Positions 1-7,119 of a DNA stretch of 35,717 bases are shown piece by piece; position 1 is the stretch's first letter; every line of letters begins with the position of its first letter. Made by a program: the position numbers and the translations under genes. This DNA is from Nocardiopsis sp. CC223A. Its GTDB lineage: Bacteria; Actinomycetota; Actinomycetes; Streptosporangiales; Streptosporangiaceae. The stretch lies in contig NZ_JASFDV010000072.1 in NCBI RefSeq assembly GCF_030766825.1, forward strand, positions 1-35,717, written 5' to 3'. The notes below the pieces were generated by a model. The model had not been told where the DNA came from. It saw nothing but the letters and a program-made list of their open reading frames with translations, and ran no database searches.

Positions 1-1294
1 CGGCCCACTCCGGCGGTGCGGCGGTGCCCGCCAGGGCCCAGGCGGCCTGGCGGGCGGCGCCCAGCGCCACGTACTCGGCGGGTTCGGGGACCACCACCGG
101 GGCCTCCAGCACGGTCGCCGCCACCCGGCGCACCGCCTCCGACCGCGCCGCCCCGCCGATCAGCAGCACCCGGCGTACCGGAACGCCCCGGTCGGTCAAC
201 GCGGCCAGCCCGTCGGCCAGCCCGCAGAGCATCCCCTCCACCGCGGCCCGGGCCAGGTGCGACGCCGTCATGTTGGTGCGGCGCATCCCGTGCAGTGATC
301 CCGTGGCCGCGGGCAGTGCCGGGGTCCGTTCCCCGTCCAGGTAGGGCAGCATCACCAGCCCGCCCGCACCCGGTTCCGCCGCCAGCGCCAACGCGTCCAG
401 CCCGGCCGGGTCGGTGCCGAGCAGCTCCGCGGTGGCGGTCAGCACCCGGGCGGCGTTGAGCGTGCACACCAGCGGCAGGTACCGCCCGGTCGCGTCGGCG
501 AACCCGCACACGGTCCCCGACGTGTCGCGCACCGGCGTCTCGCTCACCGCGAACACCGTCCCGCTGGTCCCCAGCGACACCACCGCGTCACCCGGCCCCA
601 GCCCCAGTCCCAGGGCCGCGCCCATGTTGTCCCCGGTGCCGGGGGCGACCACCGCCCCGCCCGGGGTGTACCCGACCGTCTCGGCGGGCGCCGCCACCCG
701 CGGGGTGTCCAGCTCCCGGCCGAACGCCCGCTTGAGCAGGTCCGCCCGGTACCGTCCGCTGCTCGGCGACCAGTACCCGGTCCCGGAGGCGTCGCCCCGG
801 TCCGTGGTCGGGTCGCCCTCCCCGCCCGTCAACCGCCAGGTCAGCCAGTCGTGCGGCAGCATCACCCCGGTCGCGCGGGCGGCGGTCTCCGGTTCGTTCT
901 CGGCGAACCAGCGGAGCTTGGACACCGTCAGCGAGACCCCGGGGACGTTGTCCACTGCCTCCGCCCACGCGTCGGGCCCGCCCAGCTCGGCGATGAGGTC
1001 CCGGGCCGCCCCGGCCGACCGGGTGTCGTTCCACAGCAGCGCCTCGCGCACCACCTCGCCGTCCCCGTCCACGGTCACCATGCCGTGCTGCTGCCCGGCC
1101 ACCGCGACGGCCGCGACCCCGTCCAGCAGCCCCGCCGAGGCCTCCTCCAGCGCCGCCCACCAGGCGCGCGGGTGGACCTGCGTGCCGTCCGGGTGAGGGG
1201 CGCGCGCCTCGCGCACCACACTCCCGTCGTCGGCGTCGCAGACCACGATCTTGCAGGACTGGGTCGAACTGTCGATTCCGGCGACGAGGGGCAT
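1..1294 (-). CDS. xylB: Xylulokinase (FGGY carbohydrate kinase), 3' end outside window
   Basis: Phosphorylates D-xylulose with ATP to xylulose 5-phosphate, which enters the pentose phosphate pathway; cytoplasmic. About 431 codons are present and the C-terminal end lies beyond position 1. The N-terminus reads MPLVAGIDSSTQSCK, the FGGY phosphate-binding loop. VAGQQHGMV near residue 66 and a WNDTRS segment near residue 88 are typical of XylB, as are SLGTSGTVFA and the later IGGAARS ATPase motifs. The ATG start (1294-1292) gives the family N-terminus directly. A XylR-like inverted repeat lies just upstream at 1315-1342, which supports xylose control. The next gene upstream (TetR) reads in the same direction but belongs to a different unit. 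Family assignment is firm; D-xylulose rather than another ketose is very likely. Confidence 0.93.
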   Translation of the reverse strand, partial: MPLVAGIDSSTQSCKIVVCDADDGSVVREARAPHPDGTQVHPRAWWAALEEASAGLLDGVAAVAVAGQQHGMVTVDGDGEVVREALLWNDTRSAGAARDLIAELGGPDAWAEAVDNVPGVSLTVSKLRWFAENEPETAARATGVMLPHDWLTWRLTGGEGDPTTDRGDASGTGYWSPSSGRYRADLLKRAFGRELDTPRVAAPAETVGYTPGGAVVAPGTGDNMGAALGLGLGPGDAVVSLGTSGTVFAVSETPVRDTSGTVCGFADATGRYLPLVCTLNAARVLTATAELLGTDPAGLDALALAAEPGAGGLVMLPYLDGERTPALPAATGSLHGMRRTNMTASHLARAAVEGMLCGLADGLAALTDRGVPVRRVLLIGGAARSEAVRRVAATVLEAPVVVPEPAEYVALGAARQAAWALAGTAAPPEWA

Positions 1295-1314
1295 CGGGAC
1301 TCCGCGGTGAGGGA

Positions 1315-1342
1315 ATTAGTCGTGGCTCCCAACGAACTTAGT
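1315..1342. promoter_or_regulatory. Candidate XylR (ROK-family) operator upstream of xylB
   Basis: Read on the minus strand, the site has a left arm CTAAGTTCGTTGGG and a right arm CCACGACTAAT. These are imperfect inverted repeats around GGGAG. The layout resembles the XylR operator known from Firmicutes (TTAGTTTGTT...AACAAACTAA). It sits 21 bp upstream of the xylB start and overlaps the last few bases of the TetR gene, so the xylB promoter would lie close to or inside the 3' end of that gene. The regulator itself is not in the window. Known from the family: xylose operons are commonly repressed by ROK-type XylR. Inferred here from pattern only. Confidence 0.5.
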
Positions 1343-2003
1343 CCGCGCCGTCCGTTCTGTCACGGGGCGCGACCTCCGCGGCGATCCCCGCCAGCACGAT
1401 CCGCAGCTTGCGCTCGAACCACGAGCGCGGGTCGGCCGAGATCACCCGCCGGATCGCCGTCCGGGCCGGCGAGGGTCGGCCGGGGGAGTCCGCCCACAGC
1501 CGCCGCATCTCCTCCCGGCCCAGTCCGGGCAGGTGGTCCAGGCCCTCTACCCCGCGCCGGTTGTCCACCGCCAGGTCGAGCACGGTGTCGCAGGCCAGCG
1601 CGGCGCCGTCGGGGGTGAAACCCCGTTCGATCAGCGCCGCGCACAGCGTGTCGAACAGGTCCACGGCCTCGGGCGGAAGCATCCCCCGGGACGCCTCGGT
1701 GGCCGAACCGGGGTGCCGGGCCATCGCCTCCCACAGCGCCAGCGCGTATCCCTCCAGGATCCGCCGCCAGGAGCCCTCCACCGGGGGCCACTCCGCCCCG
1801 CGGGCCAGCGCCGACATCCCCAGCCGGACCAGGTTGTCGCGGTTGGCGGCGTGCCGGAACACCGTCGCCTGACCCACCCCCAGGTGGTCGGCCACCCGCG
1901 CCACCGTCAGGCCGGGGAACCCCACGGCCAGCACGGCCTCGGCGATGGCCTCGGGGGTCAGGGCGGGCGGCCGACCCCGCCGCCCCGGCGCGCGCTCGGG
2001 CAT
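1338..2003 (-). CDS. TetR/AcrR family transcriptional regulator, co-transcribed with MFS pump
   Basis: A 221-residue regulator. The N-terminal TetR helix-turn-helix is visible at about residues 32-60 (LTVARVADHLGVGQATVFRHAANRDNLVRL). A ligand-binding helical C-terminal domain of normal TetR length follows. The ATG at 2003 is only 7 bp behind the stop of the MFS transporter gene, with GGAGG-like sequence overlapping the gap, so the two form an operon. The usual job of such a pair is control of the pump by its substrate. The best candidate operator is the 26-bp palindrome at 3557-3582 in the pump promoter, so this protein would be an autoregulatory repressor. The ligand cannot be told from sequence. 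Confidence 0.9.
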   Translation of the reverse strand: MPERAPGRRGRPPALTPEAIAEAVLAVGFPGLTVARVADHLGVGQATVFRHAANRDNLVRLGMSALARGAEWPPVEGSWRRILEGYALALWEAMARHPGSATEASRGMLPPEAVDLFDTLCAALIERGFTPDGAALACDTVLDLAVDNRRGVEGLDHLPGLGREEMRRLWADSPGRPSPARTAIRRVISADPRSWFERKLRIVLAGIAAEVAPRDRTDGAD

Positions 2004-2010
2004 GGTCCTC

Positions 2011-3531
2011 CTAGCGTGGTCCGCCGGCCCCGTTCCCGTGGACGTCCCGGGCCCGGATCAGCACCAGCGAGGATAGCGCGCACGCGAACGCCGTCGCCGC
2101 CGCCACGAGCAGCACCAGCGCCAGCCCGTCCGCGTACGCCGCCCGCGCGGTCTCGGCCGCGGCCCCGGCCAGCCCGGTGAAGTCCCCGGCGGTCGCCCGT
2201 CCGGGCTCGGCCACCCGGGCCCCGACCACCGCCGACACGACCGCCCCGAACACCGCCACGCCCACGGCCGTCCCCAGCGGGAAGAACGTGTTGGCGGTGC
2301 CCGAGGCCATCCCCGCCCGCTCCGGCGGCACCACGGACACGGCCAGGTCCATCATGTGCGGGGTGATCAGGCCCGCGCCCACCCCGACCAGCAGCAGCCC
2401 GGGGGCGATCGCGGCCCAGCCCTGCTGCTGGTCCAGGGCCAGGGCCGCCCACACCAGCCCGGCCCCGATGAGCGCCATCCCCGCGGCCATGATCACGCGC
2501 ACGGGGACCGACCGGGCGATCAGTCCGCCCAGCGGTGCCAGCAGGAAGATCCCGGCGGGCATCAGCAGCAGTACCAGCCCCACCTGCAACGCGCCCAGTC
2601 CGACGACCCCGGTCAGCCACAGGATGAGGAAGGGGAACATCCCGAAGCTCGTGACGCGCGCGGCGAACGACAGCCCGATGGCGCCCACGAAGGTCGGGAT
2701 GCGGAACAGTGACAGGTCCAGCATCGCGCCGTCCCCCCGGGACCGCTCCACCAGCAGGAACACCGCCAGCAGCACCGGGCAGGCCACCAGCGCGGCCACC
2801 GCGTCCGGCCGCTCCCAGCCCTGTCCGGAGCCGGTCAGCAGCCCGTAGTTCAGGGCGAACAGCAGTGCCACCGCCAGCACCGCGCCCGCCGCGTCGACCC
2901 GCCCGCCGGTGCTGCGCGGCTGCGGCAGCGTCCACAGCAGCACACAGGCCACCGCGAGCGCCCCGACGGGCAGGTTGACCAGGAACAGCGACCGCCATCC
3001 GGCGAACTCCACCAGCACCCCGCCCACCAGCGGTCCCAGCGCCGCGGCGGCCGCGCCCCCGGCGGCGAAGATGCCCATCGCCGTGCGCCGCGCGCTCTCG
3101 GGCAGGCCCGTGTGGGCCCCGGCGATCAGCGCGGGTCCGGTCCCGAACACGAACGCCGCCCCCGCCCCCTGCACGATCCGCGCCGCCACCAGCCATCCGG
3201 AGCCGGGTGCCAGCGCGCAGGCCAGCGACGCCAGGGTGAACACGGCCATCCCGGCCGCGAAGGCGCCGCGCCGCCCCAGCCGGTCCGACAGCGACCCGGC
3301 GGTGAGCAGCAGCGCGGCGAAGGCCAGCGTGTACCCGTTGACCACCCATTGCAGATGGCCGAGCGGGGCGGCGAACTCGTCGCCGATCCCGGGCAGGGCC
3401 ACGTTGAGCACGGTCGCGTCCAGGGTCATCACGGCCGCCGACAGCGATGTCACGGCGACCGTGGTACGCCGTGACCGGCGCCGGGCCGTGTCCTCCGCCG
3501 TTGCGGGCGGGGTCTGGGAGGTCGTCTCCAC
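2011..3531 (-). CDS. MFS drug/siderophore efflux transporter, DHA2 (14-TM, EmrB/QacA) type
   Basis: A proton-driven exporter in the cytoplasmic membrane, 506 residues from the preferred GTG start at 3531. Upstream of that GTG is GGAACGAGG at good spacing. A longer frame from 3603 would place the start inside the promoter elements and is less likely. The first helix holds LDATVLNVALPGI, a DHA2 signature. Motif A is visible as LSDRLGRRG, motif C as the glycine-rich segment around LGPLVGGVLV, and about 14 hydrophobic segments follow. It heads an operon with the TetR gene. The promoter contains an IdeR/DmdR-type iron box (3589-3607) and a palindrome (3557-3582). Iron control suggests siderophore export rather than general drug export, but that is inference; the substrate is unknown. 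Confidence 0.9.
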   Translation of the reverse strand: METTSQTPPATAEDTARRRSRRTTVAVTSLSAAVMTLDATVLNVALPGIGDEFAAPLGHLQWVVNGYTLAFAALLLTAGSLSDRLGRRGAFAAGMAVFTLASLACALAPGSGWLVAARIVQGAGAAFVFGTGPALIAGAHTGLPESARRTAMGIFAAGGAAAAALGPLVGGVLVEFAGWRSLFLVNLPVGALAVACVLLWTLPQPRSTGGRVDAAGAVLAVALLFALNYGLLTGSGQGWERPDAVAALVACPVLLAVFLLVERSRGDGAMLDLSLFRIPTFVGAIGLSFAARVTSFGMFPFLILWLTGVVGLGALQVGLVLLLMPAGIFLLAPLGGLIARSVPVRVIMAAGMALIGAGLVWAALALDQQQGWAAIAPGLLLVGVGAGLITPHMMDLAVSVVPPERAGMASGTANTFFPLGTAVGVAVFGAVVSAVVGARVAEPGRATAGDFTGLAGAAAETARAAYADGLALVLLVAAATAFACALSSLVLIRARDVHGNGAGGPR

Positions 3532-3556
3532 GGGGGTGCCTCGTTCCGTCTCACAG

Positions 3557-3582
3557 ATTTTCGAGAGTCGACTATCGAAAAT
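3557..3582. promoter_or_regulatory. 26-bp palindromic operator in the MFS-tetR promoter
   Basis: The arms are ATTTTCGAGAGTC and GACTATCGAAAAT, centred on GTCGAC, with a single mismatched pair. It lies between the iron box and the MFS start. On the minus strand it covers a plausible -10 (TATTTT, 3583-3578). Size and symmetry fit a TetR-family dimer, and the TetR gene is in the same operon. Assignment to that regulator is inference. Confidence 0.75.
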
Positions 3583-3588
3583 AGAGCC

Positions 3589-3607
3589 TAAGGCTAGGCT
3601 CACCTAA
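3589..3607 (-). promoter_or_regulatory. Iron box (IdeR/DmdR/DtxR-type operator) with core promoter
   Basis: The minus strand reads TTAGGTGAGCCTAGCCTTA. It matches 16 of 19 positions of the actinobacterial iron-box consensus TTAGGTTAGSCTAACCTAA. Its first six bases (TTAGGT, 3607-3602) can act as a -35, with TATTTT (3583-3578) as the -10 at 18-bp spacing, so the repressor would cover the promoter. Known: iron-loaded IdeR/DmdR represses siderophore and iron-transport genes through such boxes. The box faces the MFS operon. The gene on the other side (metQ-like) starts 350 bp away and has its own promoter motif. Confidence 0.75.
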
Positions 3608-3958
3608 CGTGCAAGGGTTCGATCGGGGGCGGTGTCCGGCGTCGGGGCGGGGTCGGGCGCCGGGGGGCTTCCGCTCCGGGCTGCGTCGAGGGCGGCCTGT
3701 CGGGTGCCGGCCACCGCGCTCCGCGGCGTGGTCCCTTCCGGGTTCAGCCCCGGCCGTGGCGGTGGCCTCGGCTTCGTGTGGCCGATGCCACGCGTCGCCG
3801 AGGCCGGGCGGGCAATTTCCTACCAAGAAGGTGGGATAGTCTTCGGTCGGGTCATCGGATGTCCCACCGGACTCCCCGGTCCCACCCGAGCGCCGGTCGC
3901 GTACCGGTGCGGCGGAACCCCCCGCGATCCTCATCCTCACGATCACGAAGGAGCGCAC
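3608..3958. other. Divergent intergenic region between MFS operon and metQ-like gene
   Basis: About 350 bp with no convincing gene. A frame open on the plus strand from 3632 into metQ is only an upstream extension of that gene and lacks a ribosome binding site. The region holds the sulfur-type palindrome at 3820-3834. A GC-rich leader of about 120 nt and AAGGAG at 3948-3953 precede the metQ start. I looked for a SAM riboswitch core (conserved GGCAACC-type blocks and matching stems) in the leader and did not find one. Confidence 0.6.
3820..3834. promoter_or_regulatory. Putative sulfur-regulon operator, copy 1 (metQ-like gene)
   Basis: CTACCAAGAAGGTGG, an imperfect 15-bp odd-centred palindrome extended outward by TC and GA. 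It has the same layout as the perfect palindrome upstream of the ssuA-like gene (5243-5257); the shared pattern is CTACYWA-N-WARGTRG. A -10-like TGGGAT overlaps its right edge (3832-3837), at the same offset as TAGAGT in the second copy. Two sulfur-compound uptake units sharing this motif suggest one common regulator, likely a repressor. The regulator is not identified. Confidence 0.55.
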
Positions 3959-4837
3959 ATGCGCACGACCTCAGCCGTCATCGGTGCCGCCGCCGCTGCC
4001 ACCCTGGCGCTCACCGCCTGCGGCGCCCCCAGCGAGCAGGCCGCGCAGGACAACGGGGGAGAGGGCGCGGCGGATGTGCTGCGCGTGGGCGTCAGCCCCG
4101 TTCCGCACGGCGACATCCTCGCCTTCATCGACGAGAACCTCGCCGAGGAGGCCGGGCTGGACCTGGAGATCGTGGAGATCTCCGACTACAACACCCCCAA
4201 CACCCTCCTGGTCGAGGGCGAGCTGGACGCGAACTACTTCCAGCACCGCACCTACCTCGACGAGTGGGCGGCCAACGGCCCCGACGCCGACTTCACGTAC
4301 ATCACCGACGTGCACATCGAGCGGCTCGGCCTGTACTCCGAGAGCGTCGAGAGCGTCGCCGACCTGCCCGAGGGCGCCGAGATCGCCGTGCCCAACGACC
4401 CGGCCAACCTCAACCGCGCCCTGGGCATCCTCCAGGCCGAGGGCCTCATCGAGGTGGACCCGGAGGCCGGGGAACTGGCCACCGAGAACGACATCACCGA
4501 CAACCCCGAGAACATCACCGTCACGCCGCTGGAGGCCGCGCAGCTGCCGCGCGCCATCGCCGACGTGGACGCCGCGGTCGTCAACGGCAACTACGCCATC
4601 GAGGCGAACCTGCCCGAGGAGAGCAACGTCCTGGCCTGGGAGCCCGAGGGCGACGACTACGTCCAGGCCTACGCCAACGGCCTGGTGGCCCTGGAGGAGA
4701 ACGTCGAGGACGAGCGTGTCCGGCTGCTCGCCGAGCTGCTGCACGACGAGCGCGTCCTGGAGTTCGTGAAGGAGTCCTGGCAGGGCGTCGTCCTGGCCGT
4801 GGACGCCGACGGCAACGTCATCGAGACCGCCGAGTAG
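3959..4837 (+). CDS. metQ: MetQ/NlpA-family substrate-binding lipoprotein (orphan)
   Basis: A 292-residue lipoprotein that would deliver methionine or a related compound to a MetNI-type ABC importer. Signal peptide and lipobox are at residues 1-21 (LTAC, lipid-bearing Cys21). The mature part starts LRVGVSPVPHGDILAFI, the NlpA/MetQ opening. It continues with EISDYNTPNTLLVEGELDANYFQH and a PNDPANLNRALGILQ segment, all family hallmarks. The start is ATG 3959 with AAGGAG 6-11 bp upstream. No MetN or MetI gene is adjacent; the next genes encode an SsuABC-type system with its own promoter. It either serves a MetNI complex encoded elsewhere or scavenges another sulfur substrate. The shared CTAC...GTRG palindrome upstream suggests sulfur-limitation control. 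The lipoprotein class is certain; the ligand is inferred. Confidence 0.88.
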   Translation: MRTTSAVIGAAAAATLALTACGAPSEQAAQDNGGEGAADVLRVGVSPVPHGDILAFIDENLAEEAGLDLEIVEISDYNTPNTLLVEGELDANYFQHRTYLDEWAANGPDADFTYITDVHIERLGLYSESVESVADLPEGAEIAVPNDPANLNRALGILQAEGLIEVDPEAGELATENDITDNPENITVTPLEAAQLPRAIADVDAAVVNGNYAIEANLPEESNVLAWEPEGDDYVQAYANGLVALEENVEDERVRLLAELLHDERVLEFVKESWQGVVLAVDADGNVIETAE

Positions 4838-4887
4838 GACTCGGCAGGACCGAACGGGGCCCACGGGCCCCGATCGCACAAGGGCTC

Positions 4888-4925
4888 CGCGCCGCCGCCG
4901 GCCCGTCTCTCCGGCGGGCGGCGCG
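4888..4925 (+). terminator. Hairpin terminator after metQ-like gene
   Basis: The left arm is CGCGCCGCCGCCGG (4888-4901), the loop is 9 nt, and the right arm CCGGCGGGCGGCGCG (4911-4925) pairs fully with it except for one bulged G. There is no U-tract, as is common for actinobacterial terminators. It lies 50 bp after the stop codon. Confidence 0.65.
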
Positions 4926-5242
4926 GGACCCCGCACACCGCAGGGGCGGTGGGGCCGCGCGCCCCGCCGCCCCTCGCGCTTCTCCCGACCCCGGCGGCCC
5001 CGGGGGCCTTTCCGCGTCCGGCCTGCGGCCCGACACGCCCGCGCCGCAGAAGGTGTCCCGGATCACATGCCGTGTCGGCCGTCGGCCGCCGACCGGCCGC
5101 CGCGCGGTGATCCGCCCAGGAAAACCGCTCTGAGCTGGACTTTCCCAGCGGTCCCCGGGTGGTCGGAGCCAGGGGGCCGCCGGGAGCGGACCCCGCGGGA
5201 GTGCGGCGCCGACCCGGGGTGGCACACTGACTTTCACAAATC

Positions 5243-5257
5243 CTACTTATTAAGTAG
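5243..5257. promoter_or_regulatory. Putative sulfur-regulon operator, copy 2 (ssuA-like operon)
   Basis: CTACTTATTAAGTAG is a perfect palindrome with two 7-bp arms around one base. It is an AT-rich island in very GC-rich sequence and lies between TTCACA (-35-like) and TAGAGT (-10-like, 5255-5260), so a bound protein would block the promoter. It matches the weaker copy upstream of metQ (3820-3834) in spacing and arms. Confidence 0.65.
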
Positions 5258-5299
5258 AGTTTGGCCCGTCCCCAGACCGCGCCCGAAAAGGACTCCTCC

Positions 5300-6349
5300 A
5301 TGCGTGTGCCCTCCCCGCCCCTGCGGGCCGCCGCCGCGGTCCTGCTGGCCCTGGGAGCCGCCGCCACCGGATGCGCCGCGGACCCGGCACGGGACGACAC
5401 CCTGACCCTGGGCTACTTCCCCAACCTCACCCACGCCCCGGCGCTGGTCGGAGTGGAGAACGGGATCTTCGCCGAAGCCCTGGGCGACACCGCGTTCGAC
5501 ACCCGCACCTTCAACGGCGGCCCCGACGCGGTCAACGCCCTGTTCACCGGCGAGATCGACGCCGCCTACCTGGGGCCCAACCCGACGGTCAACGGCTGGT
5601 ACCAATCCGAGGGCCGGGCCCTGCGCGTCGTCGCCGGGGCCGCCACCCGCGGCGCCGGCCTGGTCGTGCGCGACGACATCGCGAGCGTCGAGGACCTGCG
5701 CGGCACCACCCTGGCCACACCCCAGCTCGGCGGCACCCAGGACGTGGCGCTGCGCTGGTTCGCCCGCGAACAGGGCTGGGACACCGACACCGCCGGCGGC
5801 GGCGACCTGTCCATCGTCCCGCAGAGCAACCCCGAGACCGTCGACGCCTTCGCGCTCGGCGAGATCGACGGGGCCTGGCTCCCCGAGCCCTTCCTCGGCC
5901 GCGTCCTCGCCGAGGACGACGCGCACCTGCTCGTCGACGAGGCCGACCTGTGGCCCGGCGGCGAGTTCGTCACCACCCAGCTCGTCGTCTCCGCCGAACT
6001 GCTCCGCGACCACCCCGAACGGGTCGAGGAGCTGCTGCGCGGACACATCGAGGCGGTCGACCTGGCCGACGGCGACCCGGACGCCGCCCTGCGGGCCGTC
6101 TCCGCCCACCTGGAGGGGCTCACCGGGGAGGCACCCGACCCCGGCCTCACCGCCGCGGCGCTCGACAACATCGCCTTCACCGTCGACCCCGCCGCACCCT
6201 CACTGCTCACCGGAGCCGACAGAGCCGAAGCCGTCGGCCTGCTCGACCCCGTCGACCTGACCGGAATCTACGCCCTGGACCCGCTCAACGCCCTCCTCGC
6301 CGAGGACGGCCGAGAGCCGGTCGCCGGGCTGGAAGGGGAGGGGCCCTGA
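5300..6349 (+). CDS. Aliphatic sulfonate/nitrate/taurine-type ABC substrate-binding lipoprotein (SsuA-like)
   Basis: A 349-residue extracytoplasmic binding protein. It has an N-terminal lipoprotein signal with lipid-bearing Cys25 (AATGC). The mature part opens LTLGYFPNLTHAPALVGVENGIF, the SsuA/TauA/NrtA signature. It then has FNGGPDAVNALFTGEIDAAYLGPNP, the ligand-cleft segment of this family. ATG 5300 is preceded by AAAAGGAC. The stop overlaps the next start by one base (TGATG), so it heads a three-gene ABC operon. The palindrome at 5243-5257 in its promoter and the metQ neighbour favour organosulfur uptake (alkanesulfonates or taurine). There is no monooxygenase (SsuD/TauD) gene in the window. 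Nitrate, thiamine precursor or similar ligands are less likely but not excluded. Confidence 0.85.
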   Translation: MRVPSPPLRAAAAVLLALGAAATGCAADPARDDTLTLGYFPNLTHAPALVGVENGIFAEALGDTAFDTRTFNGGPDAVNALFTGEIDAAYLGPNPTVNGWYQSEGRALRVVAGAATRGAGLVVRDDIASVEDLRGTTLATPQLGGTQDVALRWFAREQGWDTDTAGGGDLSIVPQSNPETVDAFALGEIDGAWLPEPFLGRVLAEDDAHLLVDEADLWPGGEFVTTQLVVSAELLRDHPERVEELLRGHIEAVDLADGDPDAALRAVSAHLEGLTGEAPDPGLTAAALDNIAFTVDPAAPSLLTGADRAEAVGLLDPVDLTGIYALDPLNALLAEDGREPVAGLEGEGP

Positions 6350-7119
6350 TGACCGCCATCACCGACACGCCCCCGCGGACCGCCGCCGCCGAGATCAACG
6401 GCATCTCCAAGGTGTTCGGCCACGGAGACAGCGCCGTGACCGCCATCGACGGGATGTCGATCACCGTCGGGACCGGGGAGTTCCTGTCCATCGTGGGGGC
6501 CTCGGGCTGCGGCAAGAGCACCCTGCTCTCCCTCGTCGCCGGACTCGACCGGCCCACCGCCGGCACCGTGGACGTCGGGGACCACCGGGTCGCCATGATG
6601 TTCCAGGAGGCCGCACTGTTCCCGTGGCTGAGCATCGGCGCCAACATCGAGGTGCCGATGAAGGTCAACAAGGTGCCCCGGGCCGAGCGCCGACGGCGCG
6701 TCGCCGAACTCCTCCACCTGGTGCGCCTGACCGGGTTCGAGCGCAAGCAGCCCCACGAGCTGTCCGGCGGCATGCGCCAGCGCGTCGCCCTGGCCCGCGC
6801 GCTGGCCCAGGACGCCGACGTGCTGCTCATGGACGAGCCGTTCGGCGCCCTGGACGCCATGACCCGCGACATCCTCCACGACGAACTGGAGCGGATCTGG
6901 CAGGAGAGGGGGCTGACCGTCCTGTTCGTCACCCACAACGTGCGCGAGGCGGTGCGCCTGGGCGACCGGGTCGTGCTCCTGTCCAGCCGCCCGGGCCGGG
7001 TCATCGCCGAGTTCCCGGTGGAGGGCGAGCGGCCCCGCCGCATCGACTCCGCCCCCATCGCGACCCAGGCCGCCGTCATCACCGACCGGCTCCGCAAGGA
7101 GGTCTCCCGCCATGCCTGA
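6349..7119 (+). CDS. ABC transporter ATP-binding protein, SsuB/TauB type
   Basis: A 256-residue nucleotide-binding subunit on the cytoplasmic face of the importer. Walker A GASGCGKS is at residues 50-57, the Q-loop at FQEAALFPW (about 85-93), the signature LSGGM at 138-142, Walker B LLMDEP at 159-164, and the switch histidine in VTHN (His196). The MMFQEAALFPWL form is typical of the nitrate/sulfonate/taurine class. Its ATG lies in TGATG with the stop of the binding-protein gene, and its 3' end overlaps the permease start by 8 bp, so translation is probably coupled across all three genes. The length is normal. The ATPase role is certain and the substrate is inferred from the family. Confidence 0.92.
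   Translation: MTAITDTPPRTAAAEINGISKVFGHGDSAVTAIDGMSITVGTGEFLSIVGASGCGKSTLLSLVAGLDRPTAGTVDVGDHRVAMMFQEAALFPWLSIGANIEVPMKVNKVPRAERRRRVAELLHLVRLTGFERKQPHELSGGMRQRVALARALAQDADVLLMDEPFGALDAMTRDILHDELERIWQERGLTVLFVTHNVREAVRLGDRVVLLSSRPGRVIAEFPVEGERPRRIDSAPIATQAAVITDRLRKEVSRHA

Larger units (their letters stand above)
4838..5299. other. Intergenic region metQ to ssuA-like, 462 bp
   Basis: No gene is supported here; open frames have no ribosome binding site and unconvincing composition. The first 90 bp carry two hairpins. One has a CGGGGCC/GGCCCCG stem (4855-4872), and a longer one is listed separately as the metQ terminator. About 5,050-5,220 is GC-rich sequence in which I see nothing clear. The last 60 bp hold the ssuA-like promoter: a -35-like TTCACA (5233-5238), the palindrome at 5243-5257 and a -10-like TAGAGT (5255-5260). 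Confidence 0.6.

Noticed and set aside
3835..3958. A SAM riboswitch in the leader of the metQ-like gene
   Set aside because: The leader is GC-rich with possible stems, but I cannot find the conserved core blocks of known SAM riboswitch classes.
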